Positions 18,638 through 29,606 are shown, counted from the first letter of the stretch. The stretch: 42,470 nt of DNA from Comamonas sp. (GCF_009360615.1 NZ_SPEY01000077.1:1-42470); one strand, 5' to 3'. A program made the numbers and translations. The notes: generated from the sequence alone by a model not told the origin.

Positions 18638-19849
18638 GTGAATAGCTCTGAAATGCCTAACAAGCAAGCGCAAGCTGCTGCAGATTCCGTAGCGCCCCGC
18701 ATCGCCATGGTGGCAGGCGAGGCCTCGGGCGATCTGCTGGCTTCGCTGTTGCTCGACGGTCTGCGTCAGCGCTGGCCCGATGCAAGCTCCATGGGGATCG
18801 GCGGCGACCGAATGCAGGAGCGAGGCTTTGATGCCTGGTGGCAGTCCGAGCGTCTGGCCGTGCACGGCTACAGCTGGGAAGTCCTGGCCCGCGTGGCCGA
18901 GCTGCTCGGAATTCGCAAAAAGCTGCGTCAGCGCCTGATTGCGCATCCGCCCTCGGTCTTCGTGGGCGTGGATGCGCCCGACTTCAACCTGGGGCTGGAA
19001 ACCGGCTTGCGCGAAGCGGGCATCAAGACCGTGCATTTTGTCTGCCCCTCGATCTGGGCCTGGCGCGCCGATCGCGTGGAGAAAATCCGCCGCGCGGCCG
19101 ACCATGTGCTGTGCATCTTTCCGTTCGAGCCCGAACTGCTGGCCCGGCATGGCATCGAAGCCACTTACGTCGGCCATCCGCTGGCGCAGGTGATTCCCTT
19201 GCATCCCGACAGGGCGGCTGCGCGTGCGCGCCTGGGCCTGGCCGAAGAGGGGCTGGTGCTGGCCTTGCTGCCCGGCAGCCGCCGCTCCGAGGTGCGCTAC
19301 ATCGCCTCGGGTTTTTTCAAGGCGGCAGCGCTGGTCCGCAAGGCGTTGCCGCAGACCCGGATCGTGGTGCCGGCCGTGCCTTCCCTGTACGAAGAGGTGC
19401 AGCGCATCGCCGCCGAGGCAGGCATGCAGGAGCAATGCCTCATCGTCAAGGGCCAGTCCCACGATGTGCTGGCGGCCTGCGACTGTACGCTGATTGCCAG
19501 CGGCACCGCCACGCTGGAGGCCGCGCTCTACAAGCGCCCCATGGTCATCAGCTACAGCATGCACCCCTGGAGCTGGCGCCTCATGAAGCGCAAGCAACTG
19601 CAGCCCTGGGTGGGGCTGCCCAATATTCTGTGCGGCGACTTCGTCGTGCCCGAGCTGCTGCAGGATGCGGCAACGCCCGAGGCACTGGCCCAGGCCGCGC
19701 TGGGCTGGCTCAGAGCCAGCCAGGATTCTCCTGTCACCATTGAAGCGCTGGTTGAGCGCTTCACCGCGCTACATCACGAACTGCGCCGCGATACCGCCGA
19801 ACTGGCTGCCCATGCGATCCAAAAAATCATTGCCACCCCCGCTGCTTGA
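18638..19849 (+). CDS. lpxB: Lipid-A-disaccharide synthase
   Basis: LpxB (family GT19) joins lipid X and UDP-diacylglucosamine to form the lipid A disaccharide at the inner membrane. The 403-residue protein has the N-terminal signature [22 protein letters not shown], then [41 protein letters not shown] and [21 protein letters not shown]. The start is GTG 18638. About 17 residues before [12 protein letters not shown] are not conserved and are coded by a slightly AT-richer stretch, so ATG 18653 is an alternative. It overlaps rnhB by 38 nt. Confidence 0.96.
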   Translation: MNSSEMPNKQAQAAADSVAPRIAMVAGEASGDLLASLLLDGLRQRWPDASSMGIGGDRMQERGFDAWWQSERLAVHGYSWEVLARVAELLGIRKKLRQRLIAHPPSVFVGVDAPDFNLGLETGLREAGIKTVHFVCPSIWAWRADRVEKIRRAADHVLCIFPFEPELLARHGIEATYVGHPLAQVIPLHPDRAAARARLGLAEEGLVLALLPGSRRSEVRYIASGFFKAAALVRKALPQTRIVVPAVPSLYEEVQRIAAEAGMQEQCLIVKGQSHDVLAACDCTLIASGTATLEAALYKRPMVISYSMHPWSWRLMKRKQLQPWVGLPNILCGDFVVPELLQDAATPEALAQAALGWLRASQDSPVTIEALVERFTALHHELRRDTAELAAHAIQKIIATPAA

Positions 19850-20543
19850 GCAAGGCTGCCTGCCCTGGCATCCGCCCGGGCTGGTTGCCGGGGTGGATGA
19901 GGCAGGGCGCGGCCCGCTGGCCGGCCCGGTGGTGGCGGCCGCCGTCATCCTGGACGACATGAAGCCGATAGCCGGGTTGAATGACTCCAAGAAGCTCACG
20001 GCCAACCGCCGGGAGGTGCTCTACGATGAGATCCGTGCCAAGGCGCTTTGCTTTTGCATAGCCCAGGCATCGGTGCAGGAGATCGACGAGATCAACATCC
20101 TCAAGGCCACGCTGCTTGCCATGCGCCGTGCGGTGATGGGCTTGCGCCTCAAGCCCGTGCTGGTGCTGGTGGATGGCAATCAGTTGCCCCAGATCGATGT
20201 GCAGGCCGAGGCCATCGTCAAGGGGGACTCGCTGGTACAGGCCATTTCGGCAGCTTCCATTTTGGCCAAGGTCACGCGCGACCGCTGGTGCGAGCGGCTG
20301 GACGCCCAGTATCCGCAGTACGGATTTGCGGGGCACAAAGGCTACGGCACGGCCGCGCATCTGCAGGCCTTGCGCACCCATGGCGCGACGGCCGAGCACA
20401 GGCGCTCCTTTGCGCCAGTGGCCCAGGTGCTGCAGGCAGGGCAAGTGTGCGAGGGCGGTACGGCCCAGCCTGTGCTCTGTGAGACCGGGCTCTCGGGGGT
20501 GACGTCGAACCTGTTGATGTCGCAGGCATCGCTCTACGCCTGA
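19812..20543 (+). CDS. rnhB: Ribonuclease HII
   Basis: RNase HII nicks DNA at embedded ribonucleotides and removes RNA in RNA-DNA hybrids. The product from ATG 19812 is 243 residues, with motif [19 protein letters not shown] (catalytic Asp29, Glu30), then VLVDGNQ and [25 protein letters not shown] supplying the other acidic residues, and the [14 protein letters not shown]-terminal motif. The core fits the E. coli enzyme (198), while the last 35 or so residues (after SFAPVAQVL) are an unconserved tail. The start overlaps lpxB by 38 nt; TTG 19830 is an alternative. It ends the envelope cluster, as in E. coli. Confidence 0.95.
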   Translation: MRSKKSLPPPLLEQGCLPWHPPGLVAGVDEAGRGPLAGPVVAAAVILDDMKPIAGLNDSKKLTANRREVLYDEIRAKALCFCIAQASVQEIDEINILKATLLAMRRAVMGLRLKPVLVLVDGNQLPQIDVQAEAIVKGDSLVQAISAASILAKVTRDRWCERLDAQYPQYGFAGHKGYGTAAHLQALRTHGATAEHRRSFAPVAQVLQAGQVCEGGTAQPVLCETGLSGVTSNLLMSQASLYA

Positions 20544-20549
20544 TACGTG

Positions 20550-20563
20550 CCTGACCGGTCAGG
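20550..20563. repeat. Perfect 14-bp palindrome after rnhB
   Basis: CCTGACCGGTCAGG is a perfect 14-bp palindrome starting 7 bp after the rnhB stop. It could be a protein-binding operator for the following gene or simply a short RNA stem; nothing else in the sequence decides. Confidence 0.35.
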
Positions 20564-20622
20564 GCCTGCAATCCCGACTGCGGTGCAGGGCCGGCCAGGG
20601 CGCATTATCTTTTTGTTTCAAA

Positions 20623-20656
20623 CTCGGCCAGGTGCTGGCATGCCGGGTTTTTTTTT
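20623..20656 (+). terminator. Intrinsic terminator just upstream of the SPOUT methyltransferase
   Basis: CTCGGC (20623-20628) pairs with GCCGGG (20642-20647, one G-U), enclosing a CAG/CTG inner stem, and is followed by nine T residues (20648-20656). The next gene's ribosome binding site starts only 5 nt later, so this terminator for the envelope cluster also lies in that gene's leader. Confidence 0.7.
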
Positions 20657-20669
20657 CTCAGAGGTCGAC

Positions 20670-21461
20670 ATGGCTGCACGCCCCCAGGTCACGGATATTC
20701 ATTCGCGTGACAACGCTTTCGTCAAGGAACTGCGCCGTCTGTCCCAGGACAGCACGGCCTACCGCAAGCAGGGTCAGGTCTGGCTGGAGGGCGATCATTT
20801 GTGTCGTGCGGCCCTGGTGCGGGGTCTGAAACCCAAGGTGGCTGTGTTCGCGCAGTCCTTCTGGCCGCAGGCACCGGAGGAGTGGGTGCAGGCCGCCAGC
20901 AAGGTCGTGGTGCTGGCCGATGCCTTGTTCGACGAGATCAGCAGCCTGGAGTCTCCCGCCCGCATGGGCTATGTGATGGACTGGGACGCGGCAGTGCGGG
21001 TGCAGCCGGGGGCGGCTACCGTGGTGCTGGACCGCGTCCAGGATGCCGGCAATGTGGGCAGCATCCTGCGCAGCGCGTCGGCCTTTGGCTTCACCCAGAT
21101 CGTGGCGCTCAAGGGGACGGCCGCTCTGTGGAGCCAGAAGGTGTTGCGTGCCGGAATGGGGGCTCACTTCGGCCTTCTTCTGATCGAGGCGGCCTCGGTC
21201 GAGCAGGTGCAGGGTCTGCAGGTGCCCCTGGTAGTGACCAGCTCCCATCAGGGGACATTGATTCATGAAGCCGACCTGCCCTGGCCCTGTGCCTGGGCCA
21301 TGGGCCATGAAGGGCAGGGTGTGGGCGAGGCGCTGATGGGCATGGCACAGCACCGCATCAGCATTGCCCAGCCCGGAGGTGAGGAGTCACTCAACGTGGC
21401 TGCCGCCGCTGCGATCTGCCTGCATGCGAGCAGCGTAAGCATGCTACGCCGCAGAGGGTAA
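20670..21461 (+). CDS. TrmH/SpoU-family RNA 2'-O-methyltransferase
   Basis: The 263-residue protein is a SPOUT-class SAM-dependent 2'-O-methyltransferase with an N-terminal substrate-binding domain (HSRDNAFVKELRRLSQDSTA, LEGDHLCRAAL) and a C-terminal catalytic domain with the three knot motifs: VVLDRVQDAGNVGSILRSA, AWAMGHEGQGVGEAL and ISIAQPGGEESLNVAAAAAI. The start is ATG 20670 with GAGG at 20661-20664; the frame is open further upstream but without a ribosome binding site. The family modifies rRNA or tRNA; the exact nucleotide cannot be read from the sequence. It lies alone between a terminator and the carA promoter. Confidence 0.92.
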   Translation: MAARPQVTDIHSRDNAFVKELRRLSQDSTAYRKQGQVWLEGDHLCRAALVRGLKPKVAVFAQSFWPQAPEEWVQAASKVVVLADALFDEISSLESPARMGYVMDWDAAVRVQPGAATVVLDRVQDAGNVGSILRSASAFGFTQIVALKGTAALWSQKVLRAGMGAHFGLLLIEAASVEQVQGLQVPLVVTSSHQGTLIHEADLPWPCAWAMGHEGQGVGEALMGMAQHRISIAQPGGEESLNVAAAAAICLHASSVSMLRRRG

Positions 21462-21470
21462 TCCCGGGGC

Positions 21471-21504
21471 GCTTCAAAGGGGTGAAGCGGACAGAGCCTA
21501 TAAT
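21471..21504 (+). promoter_or_regulatory. carA promoter with overlapping inverted repeat
   Basis: A perfect -10 hexamer TATAAT is at 21499-21504. The -35 is poor (TTCAAA-like at 21473, spacer about 20). A perfect inverted repeat, GCTTCA (21471-21476) and TGAAGC (21483-21488), covers the -35 region, which fits an activator or repressor site. Transcription would start near 21511, giving a leader of about 120 nt. Confidence 0.6.
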
Positions 21505-21569
21505 GGGCGGCTTTCAAGCATTCCTTCATACGCCTAGCGACGCTTCCTCGCCATTCCCTGCAGACACAA

Positions 21570-21617
21570 ATGTCCCAGCGCACATGCCGGGGCTTCGTTG
21601 GGCGTAACCGTAATTAA
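21570..21617 (+). other. Possible arginine-rich leader peptide ORF upstream of carA
   Basis: An ATG at 21570 opens a 15-codon frame ending TAA at 21615-21617 with four arginine codons ([15 protein letters not shown]). It ends 17 nt before the carA start. It has no clear ribosome binding site, so it may be chance. It is noted because carbamoyl phosphate feeds arginine synthesis. Confidence 0.2.
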
Positions 21618-21633
21618 AAAACCGGAGAACCCA

Positions 21634-22798
21634 GTGCTTTTGTCTCTCAAGGGAAATTTCCCATCCGCCATTCTGGCGCTCGCAGACGGCACGGTCTTTA
21701 TTGGCAACTCGATTGGTGCGCAAGGCACCACTGTTGGCGAAGTCGTTTTCAACACCTCGCTGACCGGCTACCAGGAAATCCTCACCGACCCCAGCTATTG
21801 CCAGCAGATCGTGACGCTCACGTATCCGCACATCGGCAACTACGGTGTCAATCCTGAAGACGTCGAGGCTGACAAGATCCATGCCGCAGGTCTCATCATC
21901 AAGAACCTGCCTTTGCTGGCCAGCAACTTCCGAAGCACCCAGACGCTGTCCGAGTACCTGACCGCAGGCAAGACTGTCGCCATTGCCAACATCGACACCC
22001 GCAAGCTCACGCGGCTGCTGCGTGATCATGGTGCGCAGAACGGCGCAATCGTGGGCCTGGCCGCTGGTGAAGAAGTCACCCAGGCCAGGATCGACGAGGC
22101 CATCGCCGCCGCCAAGGCCGCGCCCAGCATGAAGGGGCTGGACCTCGCCAAGGTCGTGACCACCGTCAAGTCCTATCCCTGGACCGAAACCGAATGGAAG
22201 CTGGGTCAAGGCTACGGCAAGCTTGAGGCGCCCAGGTTCAAGGTCGTGGCCTACGACTTCGGCGTGAAGAAGAACATTCTGCGCATGCTGGCCGAGCGCG
22301 GCTGCGATGTGACCGTGGTGCCTGCCCAGACGCCTGCCAAGGACGTGCTGGCCCTGAATCCCGACGGTGTGTTCCTGTCCAACGGCCCTGGCGATCCCGA
22401 GCCTTGTGACTACGCCATTGTCGCTGCCCAGGAGATCATGGCCGCCAAGAAGCCTCTGTTCGGCATCTGCCTGGGTCACCAGATCATGGCGCTGGCCTCC
22501 GGCGCCAAGACCTTCAAGATGCAGAACAGCCACCACGGCGCCAACCACCCCGTGAAGGACCTGGACTCCGGTCGCGTCAGCATCACCAGCCAGAACCACG
22601 GTTTTGCGGTGGAGATCGATTCGCTGCCCGCCAACGCCCGTGCCACGCACATCAGCCTGTTTGACGGCACGCTGCAAGGTCTTGAGCGCACCGACGTGCC
22701 TGCCTTCTGCTTCCAGGGCCACCCCGAAGCATCGCCCGGCCCCAACGATATCGGCTATCTGTTTGACCGCTTCACAGCGCTGATGGAGAAACACAACA

Positions 22799-22806
<8 letters not shown>
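21634..22806 (+). CDS. carA: Carbamoyl-phosphate synthase small (glutaminase) subunit
   Basis: CarA hydrolyses glutamine and channels ammonia to CarB for carbamoyl phosphate synthesis (arginine and pyrimidines). From GTG 21634 the product has 390 residues: an N-terminal domain ([37 protein letters not shown]) and a class I glutamine amidotransferase domain with nucleophile Cys279 in FGICLGHQ and His363/Glu365 in [12 protein letters not shown] 21634 is chosen because GGAGA lies at 21624-21628 and the length matches E. coli (382); the frame opens at 21598 but has no such site. It overlaps carB by 8 nt. Confidence 0.97.
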
Positions 22807-26050
<3,244 letters not shown>

Positions 26051-26061
26051 AAAGGCTGACG

Positions 26062-26094
26062 CCCGAGGCAGCCCGCAAGGGCTGCCGGGTTTTT
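26062..26094 (+). terminator. Intrinsic terminator of carAB
   Basis: GGCAGCCC (26067-26074), GCAA loop and GGGCTGCC (26079-26086) make a perfect 8-bp stem that extends through CCC/GGG across a 2-nt bulge, followed by TTTTT (26090-26094). Confidence 0.9.
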
Positions 26095-26270
26095 ACCGCA
26101 CTTGTGCCGCGGCAAACACGGCATAATCTCCGGTAATGTATTTGAACCGCCGCGCGGCAACGTGCGGCGGTTTGCTTTTGGGGCACAGGCCCCTGTTTGA
26201 CGTTGTCACTCAGGCCTGTGCGAGAGGTGCCGCGCTGGGCGCGGCGTTTGCTGAATTTGGAGACTCGATC
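26095..26270 (+). promoter_or_regulatory. greA promoter region and structured leader
   Basis: A CATAAT hexamer at 26122-26127 is the likely -10 (no good -35). Downstream lie three perfect stem-loops: AACCGCCGC/GCGGCGGTT (26145-26153 and 26164-26172, followed by TGCTTTTGG), GGGGC/GCCCC (26180-26184 and 26189-26193), and GCCGCGC/GCGCGGC (26229-26235 and 26239-26245). The first resembles an attenuator. In E. coli the greA leader is terminated early and yields the small RNA GraL. That this leader works the same way is inference. Confidence 0.5.
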
Positions 26271-26747
26271 ATGGCCACCATCCCAATCACCAAGCGCGGA
26301 GCAGAAAAGCTCAAAGTCGAACTGCAACGCCTGAAGACGGTGGATCGCCCCGCCGTCATTCAAGCCATTGCAGAGGCCCGTGCCCAGGGCGACCTCAGCG
26401 AAAACGCCGAATACGAATCCGCGAAGGAGCAGCAGGGCTTCATCGAAGGCCGCATCCTCGAGGTCGAAGGCAAGCTGTCCGCCGCGCAGGTCATCGATCC
26501 GACGGAGCTGGATGCCGGCGGTCGTGTGGTGTTTGGCGCGACCGTGGACCTGGAAGATGAAGACAGCGGCTCGGCCGTGACCTACCAGATCGTGGGCGAG
26601 GACGAGGCCGACCTCAAGCACGGTCTGATCAACGTCTCCAGCCCCATTGCCCGTGCCCTTATCGGCAAGGAAGAGGGGGATACCGCCGTGGTGCAGGCGC
26701 CGGGCGGCGAGCGCCGCTATGAAATCGTGGGCGTAAAGTACATCTGA
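26271..26747 (+). CDS. greA: Transcription elongation factor GreA
   Basis: GreA enters the secondary channel of RNA polymerase and stimulates cleavage of backtracked transcripts. The 158-residue protein has the N-terminal coiled coil with the acidic tip [16 protein letters not shown] and the C-terminal FKBP-like globular domain ([20 protein letters not shown] segment, ending [11 protein letters not shown]). The start is ATG 26271 with GGAG at 26259-26262; the frame is open back to 26136, but that part is the structured leader. Placement after carAB is common in proteobacteria. Confidence 0.97.
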   Translation: MATIPITKRGAEKLKVELQRLKTVDRPAVIQAIAEARAQGDLSENAEYESAKEQQGFIEGRILEVEGKLSAAQVIDPTELDAGGRVVFGATVDLEDEDSGSAVTYQIVGEDEADLKHGLINVSSPIARALIGKEEGDTAVVQAPGGERRYEIVGVKYI

Positions 26748-26749
26748 TC

Positions 26750-26850
26750 ACCCCTGAGGCGCTGCGCGCCTGCCCCTCTCTCTAAGCGCTTCGCGCTGCG
26801 GGGGGGCGATGCCCTGCTGCGAGGCGGCTCTTGTCCGGCATCACTGGTTT
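26750..26850. repeat. Candidate dispersed intergenic repeat after greA
   Basis: The 132-bp gap between greA and the next gene contains a GC-rich, self-complementary run: AGGCGCTGCGCGCC, then CCCCTCTCTCT, then AGCGC-TTC-GCGCT (26785-26797) and a seven-G run. I recall closely similar elements between genes in Comamonadaceae genomes. There is only one copy in this window, so its repeat nature is from memory, not seen. Confidence 0.4.
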
Positions 26851-26879
26851 GCGCTCTGCCATGCTGAAATTTCACCATC

Positions 26880-27299
26880 ATGTTTGAACGCCTGCCCGTT
26901 TTCTTTGCGGCTCTGTGGTGGGGCAGCCTGAGCGCCATCGGCTTCGTGGCCGTACCCATGCTGTTTGCCCATCTGCCCACGCCGGCTCTGGCGGGTTTTA
27001 TGGCGGCCAAGCTGTTCGCCGCCCAGACCTGGATTTCCATTGCATGTTGCGCTCTTCTGCTGGTGTTTTCAAAACGAAAACATGCTGAAAAGATTGAGCA
27101 ATGGGCACAGGCAGCTATCGGTTTTGTGATCGCCGGCATGTTGCTGGCGCTGCTGGTGCAGTACGGCGTATCGCCCAGGATCGTGGCGCGCGAGAACCTC
27201 AGGCTCTGGCACAGCGTGGGCACCGGCATGTATGCGCTGCAGTGGCTGTGCGCCGCCATCGTGCTGTGGCGTGTGGCGGGCGCACGCAAGCCGGCTTGA
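26880..27299 (+). CDS. DUF4149-type small membrane protein
   Basis: The 139-residue protein has about four hydrophobic segments (roughly 8-28, 48-64, 78-97 and 110-131) and the short motif ARENLRLWHSVGTGMYALQW, which fits the DUF4149 family of uncharacterised inner-membrane proteins. No catalytic motif is seen, and I cannot assign a function. The loop SKRKHAEKIEQWAQAA between the second and third helices is coded by AT-richer DNA (about 27061-27125) that resembles a repeat remnant. The start is ATG 26880 with no clear ribosome binding site. Confidence 0.7.
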   Translation: MFERLPVFFAALWWGSLSAIGFVAVPMLFAHLPTPALAGFMAAKLFAAQTWISIACCALLLVFSKRKHAEKIEQWAQAAIGFVIAGMLLALLVQYGVSPRIVARENLRLWHSVGTGMYALQWLCAAIVLWRVAGARKPA

Positions 27300-27345
27300 T
27301 CCAGTGCAAGCCTGTTCCATCCGCGGGGAGTAAACTGCCGAAGCC

Positions 27346-28230
27346 ATGGAATCTCAAATCGTAAGAATCGACGCGACGGACTGGAGCAATGTCCGGGGAC
27401 GCGATGAATGGACTGCCGCCGTCGAGGCCGGCAAGGTGCTGTACTTTCCGCAGCTGACCTTCCAGCTGACCGAGCAGGAGAGAACGCTGCTGCGCCCCGA
27501 TGTGCGCGATCCCAAGACGCGCAATATCAGCCTCAATGTGGACGGCTCCATCAAGGGCGTGGCGGGCGATGTGGCCACCCGGCAGCAGGTGGCGGCCATG
27601 GTCGGACGCTTTCGCGAGCAGGCCAAGGCGTTGATCGCAGGCCTGTTTCCTGCTTATATGCCGCAGGTGCGAATGGCGCCCACCAGCTACCGGCCCTCGC
27701 AGGTGGAGACGCGGGCGCAGTCCTGGCGTGCCGACGACAAGCGCATGCATGTGGACGCTTTTCCTTCTCGGCCCAACTATGGCGAACGCATTCTGCGCGT
27801 GTTCACCAATGTCAATCCCGACGGCCAGCCGCGGGTCTGGCGTGTGGGCGAGCCGTTCACCGATGTGGCCAAGCGCTTCGTGCCGCGTGCCAAGCCATAC
27901 AGTGCCTGGCATGCCAAGGTGCTGGAGCTGCTGCATGTGACCAAGTCCTATCGCAGTGAATACGATCACCTGATGCTGCAGCTGCACGACGGCATGAAGG
28001 GCGACGCCGACTACCAGAAGAACGCACCGCAGGAGACCGTGGCGTTCGCGGCAGGTTCCACCTGGGTGTGCTTCTCCGATCAGGCCGTGCATGCCGTCAT
28101 GTCGGGCCAGTACATGCTGGAGCAGACGCTGTTCCTGCCGCCCGGCAGCGAATACAACCCGGCGGCCAGCCCGCTGTCCATACTCTCGCGCATGAAGGGG
28201 CATCCGCTGGTCGATGCCAAATATCGCTGA
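27346..28230 (+). CDS. kdoO: Kdo hydroxylase-family protein (KdoO-like Fe(II)/2-oxoglutarate dioxygenase)
   Basis: KdoO enzymes of Burkholderia and Yersinia hydroxylate the outer Kdo sugar of the lipopolysaccharide inner core at C3 to give Ko. The 294-residue protein matches in size and plan. It has the iron-binding HxD as His135 and Asp137 (RMHVDAFPSRPNYGERILRV), a likely distal His249 (DQAVHAVMSGQYMLEQTLFL), and the family features RNISLNVDGSIKG and PTSYRPSQ. There is no signal peptide. ATG 27346 lacks a good ribosome binding site; a TAAACT hexamer at 27331-27336 raises the chance of a nearly leaderless transcript. It fits functionally with the lpx genes earlier in the window. The family call is recognition by eye, and activity is inferred. 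Confidence 0.8.
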   Translation: MESQIVRIDATDWSNVRGRDEWTAAVEAGKVLYFPQLTFQLTEQERTLLRPDVRDPKTRNISLNVDGSIKGVAGDVATRQQVAAMVGRFREQAKALIAGLFPAYMPQVRMAPTSYRPSQVETRAQSWRADDKRMHVDAFPSRPNYGERILRVFTNVNPDGQPRVWRVGEPFTDVAKRFVPRAKPYSAWHAKVLELLHVTKSYRSEYDHLMLQLHDGMKGDADYQKNAPQETVAFAAGSTWVCFSDQAVHAVMSGQYMLEQTLFLPPGSEYNPAASPLSILSRMKGHPLVDAKYR

Positions 28231-28252
28231 TCCATCGGTCAGGCGAGCACAA

Positions 28253-28290
28253 AAAAGGCGTTGAACCTTGCGGTCAACGCCTTTTGTTTT
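28253..28290. terminator. Bidirectional terminator between kdoO and the glycosyltransferase
   Basis: AAAAGGCGTTGA (28253-28264) and TCAACGCCTTTT (28274-28285) form a perfect 12-bp stem with a 9-nt loop, flanked by an A-run on one side and GTTTTT on the other. It lies between convergent genes and can terminate both. Confidence 0.92.
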
Positions 28291-28314
28291 TGAGGCTGCA
28301 ACAGCAGTCGTCCT

Positions 28315-29073
28315 TCAGCCCCAGGCCTTCTCGATCCACCTGGCCGGCTCGATATGGCGAAAGCGCTTGTTGCGACGGCCTTCCAGTGCGTCGGGCGGGT
28401 TCACCTCGCCGTGGAAGATCACGATGCGCGCATCGGCCGGAGGCAGCGGCTCCTTCCAGTAGTTGGTCGGCCAGGTCGGAATGCAGTAGTACTTGAAGCT
28501 GGGGCACCAGGCGGCAGGCCAGTAGTCCAGCTTGCCCTGCCGGTGCAGAAAGTGCGACAGGTACTCCTGCTCGTTGCGGTACTTGGCGCGCATTTCTTCG
28601 GTGTGCGCCCGGAAATGCTCCAGCACATCGGCATGGGCACCCAGCTCGAAGCGGTAGACTGAGGAGTTGCCGACAATGCGCTCGCCGAAGCGCCAGAAAC
28701 GCGGGTAGTCGTGAATGATGCGGAACTCGCCAGGAAGCGTGAAGAACTCGTCGAGGCTGCCCACGATCACCACATCCAGGTCCAGGAACAGCGCCTGACC
28801 CTTGAGACCGTGCAGGTCCCGCTCGAAGGTGGTGAGCTTCTTCCAGGCGCCGTCACGTTGGCCGGGAGCCAGATGAATGTTCAGGTCGGGAATGGGGAAG
28901 CACTCCACCTCGGAGCGAATCCCCTCTGTGCTGTCGGTCAGGCAGACAAAGCGAAAATCTCCGCTGAGATGGCGGCGCACCATGGCGTAGAGTCGGTTGA
29001 CGTACTCCGGGCCGTATTTGGTGCCCCATTTCATGCAAAGAATATGGCGTGGCTGCTGTGTGGTCTGAACCAT
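28315..29073 (-). CDS. Putative glycosyltransferase (GT-A type, DXD motif)
   Basis: The 252-residue protein begins RHILCMKWGTKYGPEYVNRLYAM and has the segment ALFLDLDVVIVGSLDEFF with a DXD-like pair Asp98/Asp100, typical of nucleotide-sugar glycosyltransferases of the GT-A fold (GT8-like layout), plus VGNSSVYRFE and a late HGEVNPPDAL that could supply a metal-binding histidine. Donor and acceptor are unknown. No signal peptide or membrane helix is seen. It faces the Kdo hydroxylase gene across a terminator, so a role in surface polysaccharide is plausible but only by context. The start is ATG 29073; ATG at codon 14 (MKWGTKYG) is an alternative. Confidence 0.75.
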   Translation of the reverse strand: MVQTTQQPRHILCMKWGTKYGPEYVNRLYAMVRRHLSGDFRFVCLTDSTEGIRSEVECFPIPDLNIHLAPGQRDGAWKKLTTFERDLHGLKGQALFLDLDVVIVGSLDEFFTLPGEFRIIHDYPRFWRFGERIVGNSSVYRFELGAHADVLEHFRAHTEEMRAKYRNEQEYLSHFLHRQGKLDYWPAAWCPSFKYYCIPTWPTNYWKEPLPPADARIVIFHGEVNPPDALEGRRNKRFRHIEPARWIEKAWG

Positions 29074-29135
29074 GGGTTGGCGGTCTTGGCGAGGAAATAT
29101 GGCAGATGGGCGGGCAGGCGGTGCTGATCAGCAGA

Positions 29136-29606
29136 TCAGTCCTGACGGCCTTTCTTGACCGACTTTTGCTTGGGCTTGGCGCGCTTGATGGTGCCGCCGG
29201 CGGTCAGGCGCTGATTGCCGAGCACGCGCAACTGCTTGACTTCGGGCTTCTGGCCGGCGCGACCGAACTTGAGCACCTTGACGTCGCGAGGACCGGGCAT
29301 GCGGTCTTCGTCAAAGGCCTTTTCCTTTTCGGGGATCGGGCGCCACAGCACCAGCAGCTTGCCGATGTGCTGGATGGGTGCGGCGTTCAGCTCGTCGCAC
29401 AGTTGTTGGTAGATCTGCTCGCGGGCCGCTCGGTCGTCGCCGAAAACGCGGACCTTGATCAGGCCATGGGCATTGAGTGCGGCGTCCACTTCCCTCTGAA
29501 CGGCAGTGGTCAGACCATCGCCACCGATGAGGACGACGGGGTCCAGGTGGTGGGCTTCGGCGCGGTGTTCCCGGCGCTGCGCGGGAGTTAATTCAATTTG
29601 GGGCAT
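29136..29606 (-). CDS. yhbY: YhbY-family RNA-binding protein
   Basis: YhbY (CRM domain) proteins bind RNA and associate with pre-50S ribosomes. The 156-residue product has the CRS1-YhbY domain at about 5-98 ([51 protein letters not shown]) and a basic tail of about 55 residues ([15 protein letters not shown]) that E. coli YhbY (97 residues) lacks. It is divergent from rlmE across 32 bp; in E. coli yhbY also neighbours rlmE, another 50S factor. A GATAAT hexamer only 6 nt before the ATG suggests a leaderless or very short-leader mRNA. Confidence 0.88.
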   Translation of the reverse strand: MPQIELTPAQRREHRAEAHHLDPVVLIGGDGLTTAVQREVDAALNAHGLIKVRVFGDDRAAREQIYQQLCDELNAAPIQHIGKLLVLWRPIPEKEKAFDEDRMPGPRDVKVLKFGRAGQKPEVKQLRVLGNQRLTAGGTIKRAKPKQKSVKKGRQD

